The position numbers and the translations under genes are program-made. Positions 23,501-35,188 of a stretch of 64,000 nt of DNA are shown here, one piece after another (the stretch's first letter is position 1; each line of letters starts with the position of its first letter). Source of the stretch: Hesperophylax magnus (taxonomy: Eukaryota > Arthropoda > Insecta > Trichoptera > Limnephilidae); NCBI GenBank assembly GCA_026573805.1, contig JAIUSX010000121.1, positions 10,744,001 through 10,808,000 on the forward strand. The letters run 5' to 3'. The notes under the pieces were generated by a model, which saw only the letters and a list, made by a program, of their open reading frames with translations, was not told where the DNA came from and made no database searches.

Positions 23501-23943
23501 ACAGAAAAATCTGCGCTAATTTGATGCTGCAAAGATCACAATTCAAAATGTATTTTTCTGTTGAAAACAGATTTACGATAAAACTTACTTCACGATTCGT
23601 ACCGTTGTGATTTATTTCATATTTTTATGTTTTCTGATTGAGTTCAGTGACCGGTCTTTTGTCTGTTTGAATCATTATTTTTTTTTAATAATCATACACT
23701 TAAATTTTTATTTAAAATTTCGCTTGTGTATTTTTAACTTACATTTCATCGGTATTGTTAAAGATACGAATGATATATTTTGGGGATTAGATAAGTGTGT
23801 CTTATAAATATAAAGCAGCGTTCAGTCGAAAACCGACCTTTAAAACGGCGCAACGTAAATAGTATGTACTATGTAATATTATATGACATATTCGCACACT
23901 TGAAAACATTAAATTCAAGATAACCGGAGCACGTAGTTAGTTC

Positions 23944-23977
23944 GTCAGTTCGTCAAGTTTAGTGTAGTTAGATAACC
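23944..23977 (+). promoter_or_regulatory. Probable uricase Initiator and short 5' UTR
   Basis: TCGTCAGTTCGTC contains the arthropod Initiator core TCAGT (A at 23947), 31 bases before the proposed start codon. No TATA box is seen at the expected distance. The start codon sits in ATAACCATG, a fair insect initiation context. Confidence 0.4.
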
Positions 23978-23987
23978 ATGTTTTTAG
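23978..23987 (+). CDS. Uro: Uricase coding exon 1 (10 bp)
   Basis: ATG TTT TTA G followed by GTAAAATAA donor. The single G completes a Glu codon with AA at the start of exon 2, giving MFLESHAKTVRRKMVLED in frame. An alternative start is the in-frame Met at 24259, inside exon 2, which precedes all conserved uricase sequence. The upstream start is preferred for its Initiator, Kozak-like context and exact frame match. Confidence 0.6.
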
Positions 23988-26900
23988 GTAAAATAAATTT
24001 ATTACGTACCATTTCAAATTCAAAATATATTTTGTATCGTGTTCCATTTTTAATTCAAAATATACCATGTTTCTTTTCAAATTCAATATATTTTATGATG
24101 TCTTTCAATTTCTAAATATTTCATAGTATTATTATCCAAAGTAAAATTACTATTGCTGATTACATACTGTGCTTGAAACTATGTGACAAGTTGTTATCTT
24201 TTCAATGATTTAAAATTGTTTTGTTGTAGAATCCCACGCAAAAACAGTACGGCGTAAGATGGTGTTGGAAGATCGCTATGAGATCACTGACCAGGGGTAT
24301 GGAAAGAGCTTCGTGAAGATACTCCACGTCAGGAAGAATGGACTGGAGCACACAGTCAAGGAGTTCGAAGTGAACACAATCCTCAAGCTGAACAATCAGA
24401 GAGATTACAAGCAAGGGGACAATAGAGACATTGTGGCAACAGACACTCAGAAGAACACCGTCTACGTTCTTGCCAAGAAGCATGGCATTGTAACTCCTGA
24501 AGGATTTGCTTTGCTCCTGTGTCAACACTTCTTACAAACCTACAGCCACATCGTTTCTGTGAATGTAAAAATTGACGAATCTCCCTGGGAAAGGATCAGA
24601 AAAGGACAGGATGCACATAATCACGCTTTCGTTTTCAAACCTATTGCTTTGAGGTCTACGAACGTTTCGCAAACTCGCAATGGTAAGTTCACACTTCCTT
24701 TCTAGATAATGTTCCTTACAATAAAATTCCGATTTGTGCATATATTGCAAACTTCTCAGGACCTTAGTCAGACTATCAGCTTATGACTTAGAAATCTATG
24801 TGACGGTACGAGTGCAAACTTTTCTATTTTCTATAACAGCTACGGTGCTCAAAAATCAGTTGAAATCAACTGAAAATAAACAGACAGGACGCCATTTGTT
24901 TGTTACCCATTTATTGCAAACTATCTTGCAAAGTCGTGTATTAAATCTAATTTCTTTAAAACTATAGATTTTCTCCGCGTTTAATTAAATTTGTAATTAA
25001 TATTTAATGTGACTTACAAACTTAATTTCATAACTAAAAAATAACTTAAATATTCAAATGGTAACATGGCGAGTCACCTTGGAAGCCAAGGTAATTTTCG
25101 AACGTAGTATTAGGAATGTTAACGACGAGAAGGCTTTTGCAGTAATCCTTCTAAAACATTTTTTGAAGTGAAACTTCTTTAGGCGCGTAATGGATTTTCG
25201 GGGACGGAGTAAAACCGAGTCAGGATCGACACGAAAATGCGGGTACCCCCACCACCGCTCACCGTTCACCGTTCACCGTCCGCCGTTCAGTCTGGTTTAG
25301 TCGTCCGTCGAGAGCGCTCGCGTCGCGCGCTTTGCCGTTCCATTCGTATTCCAGTATATAAATATTGTTGAAGTGAAACTTCTTTAGGCGCGTAATGGAT
25401 TTTCGGGGACGGAGTAAAAAACTTTAATTAAAAAAATGATATGATAAAATAGAGATGATGAAATGAAAATAGAGAGAGAGGAATACTAGAAGTTTCACTT
25501 CTGTCTTGCGTAGGCTTGACACACCCACTTTTTTTTCAGGACCCATCGTTGTTACCTCTTCTCTGACCGGCCTCAGAGTGCTGAAGACGACTCAGTCCAG
25601 CTTCGAGAACTTCGTCCGCGACGACTATACCACCCTCCCGGAGGCCGGAGACCGCATCTTCAGCACGGTGGTGGACGCCAGCTGGGTGTACAGCACGCAC
25701 GAGGGCGTGGACTTCAACGATGCCTGGAACAAGGTGAAGGACGCTATCCTGGACAATTTCGCGGGGAACACGCGGACGGGCGTTGCCTCACCGTCCGTGC
25801 AGAACACGCTTTACCTGGCAGAGCAGACGGTTCTGGACAATGTCAGCCAAGTAAGTATCCCATAAATGCGGAATCCATTCTAAGAGAATGATTCTTATAT
25901 ACTTGGTGAAGAAAGTATGCCATAAGGCGGGAATCTGTGTGTTTAAACTGTCGAATGGTGAGCACTGGCATCAGCACAGATTTTCTGCCTCCTAACCACT
26001 CCAGCGATTGGTGTCATATTTATATAAATTTACCATATTATTTAATTAATACCATTCCTCAAAATATTAATCTGAAAACGTAATAAACTATCTACTGCGG
26101 TTTAAAGTCAATGAATCGACCCAAATTTAACCGTCCATCCCATATTGTTAGCTTCTATAAATTTGACACATTATGACAAGCGATCGCTCAAAATGTTTTT
26201 GCAAACTTGGCATAATACGATTACGATTCTTATACACCATAAAGCGACAGATTAAAATCAACAAAAAATGGTGAGAGGTTTTTCCGCCCCAAATTCGTAT
26301 GTTAATGTTAGTTTTTGAGCATACAAGAACATTTCTACCAATAAAAAATATGTGTCTATTTAATTTTACATAAACGTATTGGACTAGATTCCAAATTGTT
26401 TGCTCCCCATTTTTCAAATGCTTTTGCTGGTAAGTATTACTTGTTATTCATCTGAGGTCCTCTCCTAACGGAGGTTGGCTATCGTCATTCGATTCGATTA
26501 TCAGTTCGATTTTTGATTAATTTGTCGCTTTACAACTCTTCACATCAATATAATATTGATTTTTTTCTCATTTTTATGATATCTAATATAATTTCGCATT
26601 GTCTTTACTGTTTTTTGGTCTTAAGTATTTATGAAAGTATGAAAAAACTTGTGGGGTTTGATCCTAATCACAGCAAAGCTAAAATTAAAAGTTGCTCAGG
26701 GAGCCAAATAACTTATTATTATTTTTTAATTAAAGTAAACAGCCCATTCAATTTGCAGATACATTTAACCGCACCCGGTAATCAAATAAACAGATACATT
26801 ACAATGAACGTACATTTGAGTTATCTACTTACTACAGTGCATTTTTTATCGTCCGTTGAACTTGAAAGAAGATAAAATACCACAAAGAAAAACATTTAAT

Positions 26901-28669
26901 TTGTAGTACAAATATATACATCACTAGTAATTATTTCATTGACAAAGCTCATATTTGATTTGCTGTCGCTTAAAAAAAAGGCTTCCGTCTTCTTTAATTT
27001 TGATAGCGAGAATTACCGTTGATAACAGTTACATTTGCTTTAATCATTTTGGGTTGACTAGCTGTTCATTCGCAGCGAAAAATAAATGAAAAACTTTTAC
27101 GGACAGGTAAGTACCGATTACTTTGCGATGCGTTTTTTAGTGCGGAAACGGTAGGTTATTTGTGGTAAAACAACCGTTTTAATCGAACCGTATTTCTTAC
27201 TGACTTTTTAACTAAGTAGGTACTAAAATATAGATTTTTTTTTGTTTTCGAACCTGTAATTTCGTTATTGAATTGAATGTAATTTAATTTTTTTAATTTT
27301 TTTATTTAATATACACATATACGTGCATTATTGTATTTAGTCTATTTATACGTGGTAAATACAAATCAATTGCCCACCGCGTTTGTAGCGCTTATTTAAA
27401 ATAATTTAATTGGTAATTGAATGTTTCGTGAGAAATTGACTTAATGCATTTCTAATACCTACAGGCAGACTGATATTTGTATACATTTTTGCTTTGGTCC
27501 TTAAATGTATTTAACATGAAGAAAACTTTTTTAATTTTCATTTTCTCGACGCATCTTACACATTTTTGTACAGTACCATTTCTTCTGTAATTTCAACTCC
27601 TACTCATTAATTTCATTCTCTTGATCGTACCATGTCCTCTCGAGACTTTACTTTTTCTCCTACCCACATGCGTATCATATTTATTTATTTATGGTTTTTT
27701 AAGTTACCTATGTCCTAATACAATCCTTATAATATACCTATAAAAAAATATCTTTTTTATAATATAAATTAATTACATATTTTCATAATTAAAAATAAAA
27801 ATTAATTATGAAAATAAGTAATTTGGTGATTTTTCAAATATCTTCATTACTACATTAGTACATCAAAAACTTCCGATTCTGGTATTTTTTTTCTAAAAGG
27901 GAGTCTTATTTGATATACCTATTTTTCCTCGTCTTGTGTGTGCTCTTGTGTTGAAGGTTTTCATTTATCCTTCGAAATTTAATTGATACCATTAATCATT
28001 TTGTAGATTAAAAAAGATATTTAAGTCTTTCAACATTTCATTGATTTTCGTTAATCCTTTTCTCTTCATCTGTTTTGTAGTATTGTCATTTGTTTAATTT
28101 ATATCCATCGTTAAATAAGAATAGAATGCTGCTACACTACCTAATTGCTGGTACAATAATTGCGTTCTTTACGATTTGCTTGGAAAATATATGTTTTGGT
28201 ATCTTCTTATTCTTCCCAACAGTGAGATTTTTAAGACAATTTTTTTATTGCGTTTCGAGAAAAATTCATAATATAAATATACTCGCAATTTGTATCTTCC
28301 TTTGTGCACTATGCCATTGGAATATGTTATTGAGATATATCAGTAATATGAAAACGAAAACAATATTTAATCGTTCCTGGTGGTCGCGGCTAATATGTTT
28401 TATTACTCATATGTTTAGGTTATGTCAATATCCTTTGAACTCTTGTGGGTCAGTTTGATTTCCATGATTTGTAAACAGATATTGTTTATTTCTAGATTAC
28501 CAAAATTTCGATGGTGATGCCGAACAAGCACTACTTCAACGTGGACTTTACCAAGTTCCCCGCCAATCTGACTTCTGGCGACAAGAGCATCGAGGTCTTC
28601 CAACCAGTCGACAAACCCTCCGGTCTGATCAGGGCCGAACTCAGTCGCAGGGGAAAGAGCAAACTTTGA
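23978..28669 (+). CDS. Uro: Urate oxidase (uricase), complete gene, four coding exons
   Basis: The coding sequence joins 23978-23987, 24230-24682, 25540-25850 and 28496-28669: 948 bp, 315 residues. Uricase oxidises urate with O2 to 5-hydroxyisourate in peroxisomes, the first step of urate breakdown. Family landmarks are YEITDQGYGK (catalytic Lys29), DIVATDTQKNTVY (catalytic Thr74), GLRVLKTTQSSFENF, SPSVQNTLY (Gln242, urate ring binding) and MPNKHYFN (His270). The last three residues are Ser-Lys-Leu, the classical type 1 peroxisomal signal. All junctions are GT-AG and in frame. The 315-aa length fits the family; the linker before HNHAFVF is shorter than in Drosophila uricase. AATAAA lies 78 bases past the stop. 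The gene appears intact. Confidence 0.93.
24230..24682 (+). CDS. Uro: Uricase coding exon 2
   Basis: The acceptor is TTGTTGTAG/AA and the donor AATG/GTAAGT. It encodes the first tunnelling-fold half, with the catalytic Lys (GYGK) and Thr (VATD), the stretch KKHGIVTPEGFALLLCQHFL, and HNHAFVFKP near its end. 453 bp. Confidence 0.92.
24683..25539 (+). other. Uricase intron 2
   Basis: Intron with a repeat insertion: two near-identical segments of about 51 bp (25164-25214 and 25368-25418; core GAAGTGAAACTTCTTTAGGC) flank about 150 bp of CpG-rich DNA. Nothing coding is recognised. Confidence 0.6.
25164..25418. repeat. Direct-repeat-bounded GC-rich insertion in the uricase intron
   Basis: The repeats share GAAGTGAAACTTCTTTAGGC and GATTTTCGGGGACGGAGTAA. 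The middle has CACCGTTCACCGTTCACCGT and CGCGTCGCGCGC. An inverse of the repeat start (AGAAGTTTCACTTCTG) lies at 25489. This could be a terminal-repeat miniature retroelement or part of a Penelope-like element with direct repeats; neither is established. Confidence 0.5.
25540..25850 (+). CDS. Uro: Uricase coding exon 3
   Basis: The acceptor is TTTTTTTTCAG/GA and the donor CAA/GTAAGT. It encodes GLRVLKTTQSSFENFVRD through TLYLAEQTVLDNVSQ. It is notably GC-rich at third positions compared with exon 2 and the AT-rich introns. 311 bp. Confidence 0.92.
25851..28495 (+). other. Uricase intron 3
   Basis: A 2.6-kb AT-rich intron. The only structure seen is a strong hairpin at 27771-27831 (stem of about 22 bp, e.g. 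TATTTTCATAATTAA and its inverse). No gene on either strand. Confidence 0.6.
28496..28669 (+). CDS. Uro: Uricase coding exon 4 with SKL terminus
   Basis: The acceptor is TATTTCTAG/ATT. It encodes MPNKHYFNVDF, the substrate-site histidine region, through VDKPSGLIRAELSRRG-KSKL and TGA at 28667-28669. The Ser-Lys-Leu end predicts peroxisomal import. 174 bp including the stop. Confidence 0.92.
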   Translation: MTKISMVMPNKHYFNVDFTKFPANLTSGDKSIEVFQPVDKPSGLIRAELSRRGKSKL

Positions 28670-28746
28670 TTGAGAATTACTGACACCAATCAAACAACAA
28701 TCATGTGCGAATAATTTGAATTTTGTAGACTCCATTAATAATCATT

Positions 28747-28752
28747 AATAAA
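28747..28752 (+). terminator. Uricase poly(A) signal
   Basis: AATAAA, 78 bases after the stop codon. The next AATAAA words belong to the tandem array starting at 28841. Confidence 0.6.
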
Positions 28753-28840
28753 AGTATTTTAAGAGCATTAATACTGTATTTTTTAAATGGATTGCCTAAT
28801 ATGCCGTATAACAACCACTTGAAAATTACAATCTCCAACC

Positions 28841-29357
28841 AAATAAACCAGTGCGAATAAATTGCACTCTGCCCAAATAAACCAGTGCAAATAAATTGCA
28901 CTCCGCCCAAATAAACCAGTGCAAATAAATTGCACTCTGCCCAAATAAACCAGTGGAAATAAATTGCACTCCAACCAAATAAACCAGTGCGAATAAATTG
29001 CACTCTGCCCAAATAAACCAGTGCAAATAAATTGCACTCCGCCCAAATAAACCAGTGCAAATAAATTGCACTCTGCCCAAATAAACCAGTGGAAATAAAT
29101 TGCACTCCGCCCAAATAAACCAGTGCAAATAAATTGCACTCTGCCCAAATAAACCAGTGCAAATAAATTGCACTCCGCCCAAATAAACCAGTGCAAATAA
29201 ATTGCACTCTGCCCAAATAAACCAGTGGAAATAAATTGCACTCCGCCCAAATAAACCAGTGCAAATAAATTGCACTCTGCCCAAATAAACCAGTGCAAAT
29301 AAATTGCACTCTGCCCAAATAAACCAGTGCAAATAAATTGCACTCTGCCCAAATAAA
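28841..29357. repeat. 34-bp satellite array, 15 units, tetrameric organisation
   Basis: Exactly fifteen 34-bp units (28841-29350) follow without gaps. Each has the form AAATAAACCAGTG, CAAATAAATTGCAC, TCTGCCC. Variants recur every four units (ending CTCT, CTCC, CTCT, then GTGGAAAT with CTCC), a 136-bp higher-order period. Each unit holds two AATAAA words and the hairpin GTGCAA-ATAAA-TTGCAC. The minus strand is open in all three frames because the unit lacks stops; the resulting repetitive 'proteins' are not genes. Confidence 0.92.
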
Positions 29358-30405
29358 AATAAGGCGAAATCGATAGACATGTTTTAAAAAAATAATAATA
29401 TTATTTTGTAAAATATTGTTTATTATTTGGTAATATCAAAAGTAAACCCACTTTAAAACTACATCCGGGTATGGGTACCGCCGCCCCGGGAACCATTTAT
29501 TAGATTACCAAGTGGTTCGCTACGTAGCTGGTGTGCCCGGGTTCATTGGGTGAGGTGAGTTCAGGATGCGCCTGCCCACCAGCTGCGTGGTGTGCCAGAT
29601 CGGGAGAGGCTGATTTAGGGAGATCCTTTGACCTCTCCAACTGGTCTCACATCGTCATCACCTCGCGCCGCAGTTGGAGGGATATATTCATATATCCGTC
29701 ACTCCTGAACACACTGATCCCTAGATTCTTACCCAACCCTCATACCCTTTACCTTCCTAGAACGTCCTCTCCTTCCTTTCCTTAAAAAAAGATCCCAAAA
29801 GATGACTAATGCATAAAAACAACTATAATAGTAAACATAATTTTTATACACACTTAGATATAGTTTTTAAACTTTTGTTAAGAAATATTTATACTATTTA
29901 ATTTATTGTTTTATTGCTTAGCATTTTGTTAGTTCAACATTTAATATTAAAAAATAATCACACTCACAAAGCATTGATTGAAACAATTTTTGCAGGCATA
30001 GATCATCTATATTATTAAAATAATTTTAACTTTATAAAAAATATGTCATTTTTTCAGCTCGACACAAGGGTGCTTATAAACAAGAAAAATTTCAAGAAAA
30101 AAAACAAATTTGCGGTTGCTTCGTTCCTTTCCCATAATTCACAGCTCGGCTAGCGGAAATTTTGTCCTGTTTATACGTAGCATAATATTACATATTTACG
30201 TATTTATAAACTTATCTGTGCACTCTGCAGACAGGTTTTTAAATAAATATTTTGTTCATGGCTGTAAGATATCTGCCGAGATATTACTTCACAGTGCAAT
30301 AATTATAAGCTGTATTATCATATTATTGGTTTGGCAAGAAGAGCAAACGTGTTACAAAAATAGGTGATTTTATAAATCTGATTTACTGTGTGAGGATTGC
30401 TTCTA
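29358..30405. other. Intergenic region / 3' UTR of the minus-strand gene, with a GC-rich repeat piece
   Basis: 29465-29790 is GC-rich (CCGGGTATGGGTACCGCCGC; GGTGTGCCAGATCGGGAGAG) and looks like part of a dispersed retroelement, but I could not name it. The rest is AT-rich. TTTATT words at 29902-29907 and 29499-29505 are AATAAA on the minus strand and could serve the gene ending at 30406. Confidence 0.4.
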
Positions 30406-30477
30406 CTATCGCGCCATATTTGTCTCCCTGGGAACACCAATGATCCTATCTGCCATCTGGTACAGCTCCTCCACAGT
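30406..30477 (-). CDS. Unrecognised gene, terminal exon
   Basis: After a TGCTTTCAG acceptor this exon reads TVEELYQMADRIIGVPRETN then MAR and stop TAG at 30406-30408. It is in phase 0, matching the phase-0 end of the 39616-39870 exon. The frame across the junction is IKKLRNMT-TVEELYQMADR, a plausible helical, charged stretch. The gene is convergent with uricase, about 1.7 kb away. Function unknown. Confidence 0.5.
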   Translation of the reverse strand, partial: TVEELYQMADRIIGVPRETNMAR

Positions 30478-31093
30478 CTGAAAGCACATTAAAATACAAA
30501 ATAACATTAAAATTATGACTACAGTTCTACTAAAAACCAATAAACTTCGTAAATATGTAAAAAAGTGCACTCAGAATTTATTTCCACTATAAATATTTAT
30601 ATAAAAATATTTTCAGGCGTATAATGAAAATATATCAATATTGAGAATATAATTTGATTGATATTAATTTTTGATGTTTGGAATGGAGTTAAATTTATAC
30701 ATTTGCAATGATATCGTAAGTGATGATGTTTGGTCGATTGCCAACTAGGTTTATATTCAACGAATTCGACAAAAAAATTTACAGTTCGACCGATTGCGAA
30801 AATTGTTGATTCGGAATAGTAAAAGCAGAATTTCAATAAATGGCATTCATTAAGGACTAGGTAAAAGTTGAACACCGCACAAAGGCCCAAACTGCTCCCT
30901 ACCGTCTGGAGCCAGTCAGAATATGACATCCCCTAAGTATAGAAGTATATAGGAGTATATCTTTTATAGAAGTCATTACATTGATTTGACAACGTCATCA
31001 TTGGCCACCTTCAAATCATCTGTTAACAAGACTTAAAGCTCCCTATCGTGTTGTTCTAAAAACTTATTACTGTTATGTAATGTATATGTAAGT

Positions 31094-31560
31094 GTAGTGG
31101 TACGCCACTACTTGATTCGAACGGCATTCTAGAAGTTTCGGCTTTTTCCAAACAAGCTTCTTGGATGTTCTTTTATTCTTTTTAATTTTGTTTTGGCAAT
31201 ATCTACATAGCAACCAAAACCAGCGCTTCATCCACGCACCATGACCACCACGAGGACACGCAGCATCCTCACTGGTCTACGCAGCTCCCGCTCAACCGCC
31301 TACAAGGTCCACCGCACCTTCGGCCTTCCCGTCAGCACTGGAGTACTGATTGCCAAGATCGCCAGTGCCTGACAGTCAACGAGTCCGGTCACCAGCGTCC
31401 GGCGTCGACTCACTGACCCGCGCTTGACCAGCCATCACAGCCAGCGTCCGGAGAATACAACATCTGTCCTACGTCAACTTATCACGGCTACCTGACTCAC
31501 AAATAAACACTGTGACCTTCACGACACGTCTTTCATTTCGTGCCTCTCGCCTGATCCCCA
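31094..31560 (+). mobile_element. Possible solo LTR or GC-rich retroelement piece
   Basis: The segment begins TGTAGTGGTACGCCACTA, a terminal hairpin. It contains a GC-rich middle from about 31220 (CATGACCACCACGAGGACAC onward), an AATAAA at 31502-31507, and CTGATCCCCA near 31558. Organisation and base composition suggest a Gypsy- or BEL-type LTR. No matching second copy, primer site or clear target duplication was found. The short open stretch (TTRTRSILTGLRSSRSTAYK) is not a recognised protein. Confidence 0.3.
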
Positions 31561-31689
31561 AATAAGTGTATTTATGAATGAAATTAATATGCGGCTGTGT
31601 ATGTCATCAATGTTGTGTTTGTAATTGTATTTGCGAGAGCTTTGGTGTGAATTACTTAATAAACCTAATAAAAAGTTGACAAACCTAAT

Positions 31690-31852
31690 AAAAAAAAATC
31701 CCCTTTGGGATAAGTCATTAGACTGAAGGTAGCAGGAGGGGAAGGAGATTCCGCCTCACAACGCCGCCCAACCGGGTGGTGACATAGTTCCCCTGTCTGT
31801 ACACTGCACAGGCAGGGACACTCTTGTGAGGTGTCTCATAAAAAAAAAAAAG
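31690..31852 (+). mobile_element. Dispersed SINE-like or LINE-tail repeat
   Basis: The sequence runs from ATCCCCTTTGGGATAAGTCA to CTTGTGAGGTGTCTC, followed by a run of 12 A. An inverted relative of its last 60 bp is at 1768-1850. The poly(A) end indicates retroposition. No A/B box was identified. Confidence 0.5.
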
Positions 31853-33817
31853 AGGAAGGTGGGTAAGTACTTGGCTATTCAGATCTGGTTATCCAACGCG
31901 GCTAAAGCCATTTAAGAGGAAGCTATAAGCCAAAAATGTGTTTAATCTTGGTATACCTTATATCGTAGGTAATAGGCATTAAAATCGCTTGACAAACGGA
32001 GTCTAGAAACGTTCGATTGCAAAAAACTGGTTTTTATTTATTTTGTAAATAATTTTATAAGAAAGCAAAAAAGTTAATGAAGTGAAACTATCACAGATAA
32101 TCTTAGCTATAATACTTTATTTTTAAAAAGTTGTTTCCTTTATGCGTTCATACATTTTTATTGAAAAAATAATATTTTTAGTAGTTTGCATTTATATTTT
32201 TATTGAGTAATTTAATTTTGTATTTGTATTCTACTCAAGCGAAGCGATAGGAAAACTTTCAATTTATCTAAAGCTAATTTTTTGGTATTCATTCGTACAT
32301 TCGTACAATTCGTTATAAAGATTAATCAAAGTAGTGATTTGGCATTAAGCTTCGCCTTAAAGCTGTTTTAATGCTGAATGGTTATCTTTCAGCTAGAGAG
32401 TATCTTTCTTTTTGGATTGAGCCGTAAATATATATTTACGGCTCAATCTATGTATTGTTTAATGTGAGCGTTTCATTTCGTAAACAAATATTAACAAACA
32501 AATTTTCATAAACAAATATTAAGAAACACACTTTTAAAGCGATGCAATGCGAATTAATGCAAAATCCTGTGTTTTTGGTGTGCAAATTTTATTACTTAGA
32601 AATATTATAGAGGCTTTATTTAAGTACTGCAAGTAGAACACATCTTGGCCTTGGAAATTAAGTTGTTTTGATAAGTCTTTTTATAAGTCTAGAAAAAATA
32701 AAATATCAGATTATAAAAAATACTTTAATTTTCAAAATCTCCCACGAATTTCTTTTCGAATGTAATTTTATTGTTTAATATGGAAAATTAAGTTCTTTAA
32801 AAAATAACCGGAAAACATTTTAATATTTCATATAATAAAATAAAACGTGCAACAGGCGGCAAACGACGAATTTGTAACACAGAATTTCAACCTTACGCCA
32901 TCTGTCGATGAACGAGATCGTATTGGTTAGTATCCGCCCAAATTTCACGGCAAACGGAGGCAGGCGTCGCGTCGTTGATTGCACGACGCTTCGCTCGGTG
33001 AAAAATATCCCTGCTGAATGACAAAATATTGTTAGATTATCGATAACTAGAGTTCTGAATTTTAAATATCGCTCGCTTTCGAACTACAAAATCGACGCAC
33101 AGTGGTCAAATTTTAATTAATTATTAGTTAATTTATTTTTCCATATAAATTTGATTTAAACAACAAATTATTTAGCGTTACTATTTGATTTAATAATACA
33201 CATTAATTTAATAATAAGTATAGTATAGGATAATTTGTACAGCGCCGTTATTGTGAAAAATCACCTCAAGGGCGCTGAATATTTTATTATGTATCTAATT
33301 TTATGTAGGTACCTACCTTAAACATGTAATTTTTAAATTCCGCCATAATATGAAATTATTTTTAACGTCTACATAATTATATTTAATAGTTACCTATGAA
33401 CCCTTGTTTTTGTTTCATGAGTTTATATCACTTTTTGGAGGTGTGTTGAATTGTCATTTTGATGATATACCCGTTTGTTATCAAAACTTGTAAAACATGT
33501 TACAGTAACACAGAAATTAGGGAAACAAAAAACATTTCACAAACAAAATTAAGGTATGGATTACTGAAAAAAAGGCTATACTACAAAATAAATATACCTA
33601 CAAAGTATACATACATCATCGGCCATCAATTATTTTTTGAATTTTAGACAAATTTTACCAGTTTTGGCGCGCGCTTTTTTTATTGGTTGTTAGGACTGAT
33701 AAGTATTTTATAATACCTCACAAAATGCCACGCCATGATGACTAGTGCATAGCCTTCAGAAATAAAATTGAGAAATTAACAAAAAACAAATTTGGTTGAA
33801 CAAAACGAAGATAATAT
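31853..33817. other. No gene recognised; contains a 34-bp perfect palindrome
   Basis: AT-rich intronic DNA of the minus-strand gene. 32415-32448 is a perfect 34-bp palindrome (left half GATTGAGCCGTAAATAT). 32870-33000 is GC-richer but without a frame. Confidence 0.5.
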
Positions 33818-34070
33818 CGACGGGTTCCGGGCTATTTGTATTAACCGACATTTTTTAAACTTTACACAAGAGCAGTTTAAAGTTTCGATTTTTAGAAAAA
33901 AAAATATAACTTTAACAAATCGCATTATTCTTTTAAAAAGAAGGATATTACTGTTTTTATAACATATTCCCCATATTCGGATTCATTTTTTTTCTAATAT
34001 TCCTATTTTTAACGAAGATAAATGTCGCTTAATACAAATTGACCTATATTTTATTTTTTTTTTGTTCCAG

Positions 34071-34306
34071 GCTAAATGACTTAACCGCCTATGATTATTG
34101 TTTCTTATTCTAGGCTAAATAACTAAGCCGCCTAGGTTTATTATTTCTTGTTCCAAGCTAAATGACTTAACCGCCTAGGCATGCAAATAATGGCTCTAAG
34201 CTAAGTGCTTTAATCAAAGAGTTGGTCATATTTCAAACCTAAGCTAATTGATTTAAATACCATATCTTAAACTTATTAATGTATGGCTAATTAGTTTATA
34301 CGACTG
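34071..34306 (+). repeat. Left subterminal array, six boxes at exact 43-bp spacing
   Basis: Boxes start at 34071, 34114, 34157, 34200, 34243 and 34286. Examples are GCTAAATGACTTAACCGCCT, GCTAAATAACTAAGCCGCCT and GCTAATTGATTTAAATACC. Only the first 20 or so bases of each 43-bp period are conserved; the 23-base linkers differ. The box also occurs within the left inverted repeat (from 33831) and inverted at 34023-34043. Confidence 0.85.
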
Positions 34307-35188
34307 ATATTTTTTTAATAAATTGTTTGTAATTATACTTGAAAAATGAAGTTTGTAGAAATTGGCGGTTAAAACATTGATAAATTAAAAGGTACCTACA
34401 TACATAGGGTGTACCTATCTTGTTAATAATAATGAAATGAGAAATAAAACACACATTATAAATTGTTCAAAGATAAGTTTTTTATTTAAAATGACAATCA
34501 CCTAGGAACAGCAGTAAATTTTTAGCTTACCAAGGTAACAACTAAAGTTTTTATCACAATTGTATAGGAATCAGAAGTTAAACAGTATTTTTATCACGTA
34601 GCCTACAGTCTTATTACCTGAAATAATTATTCTCATTTTTCTTCATTTCAAAACTTTAACATTTAAGTATTTAAGAACTGTACCTACTTTTTAAAAAACA
34701 AAAGAAAAATCTCTTAAATTACAAAAAAAAGGTTCTATAGAACCAAACGAAAATAATTTCTTTTAAAAATAATCACAATAAAAATGAAAATATTTTCGAG
34801 CGTTTCTTTGGTTTTCATTTCTTTACTTATTTTCTTCTATATTTTTTTCTAACTTTCTCAGTAATCAAATCAAAAACATCTCTCGTTAAAAAAAAGTTTA
34901 GAAGTTTTCTTATCTATTATAGATATTATCCCTAGTTTCTCTTCAATAACAAAAATATTTTTTATCTCCTATGACAATAATTGTAGTTCACTACAGTAAC
35001 AAAAAAATTGTTATAATAATCAAAATTATTATAACAATTATAAATTAACATCTTAGTTAAAATTCAAACAATCTCTTCCTTCTTACTTTCTAATTTATTT
35101 TTGTTCTTCTTTATACTTAAACACTTGTTATTTTCCCATCAGACATAATGAAAATGCTTAATTTGGCAGGTCTGTTTCGTCTTCAATA

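Noticed and set aside
28701..29380. Three overlapping minus-strand open frames of 184-205 codons (GLFGQSAIYLHWFIWAEC-type repeats)
   Set aside because: They are the three frames of the same 34-bp satellite, which lacks stop codons. There is no promoter, splice or homology support.
31230..31380. Short plus-strand gene starting ATGACCACCACGAGG
   Set aside because: The frame ends after about 45 codons and sits in an LTR-like GC-rich block; no family resemblance.
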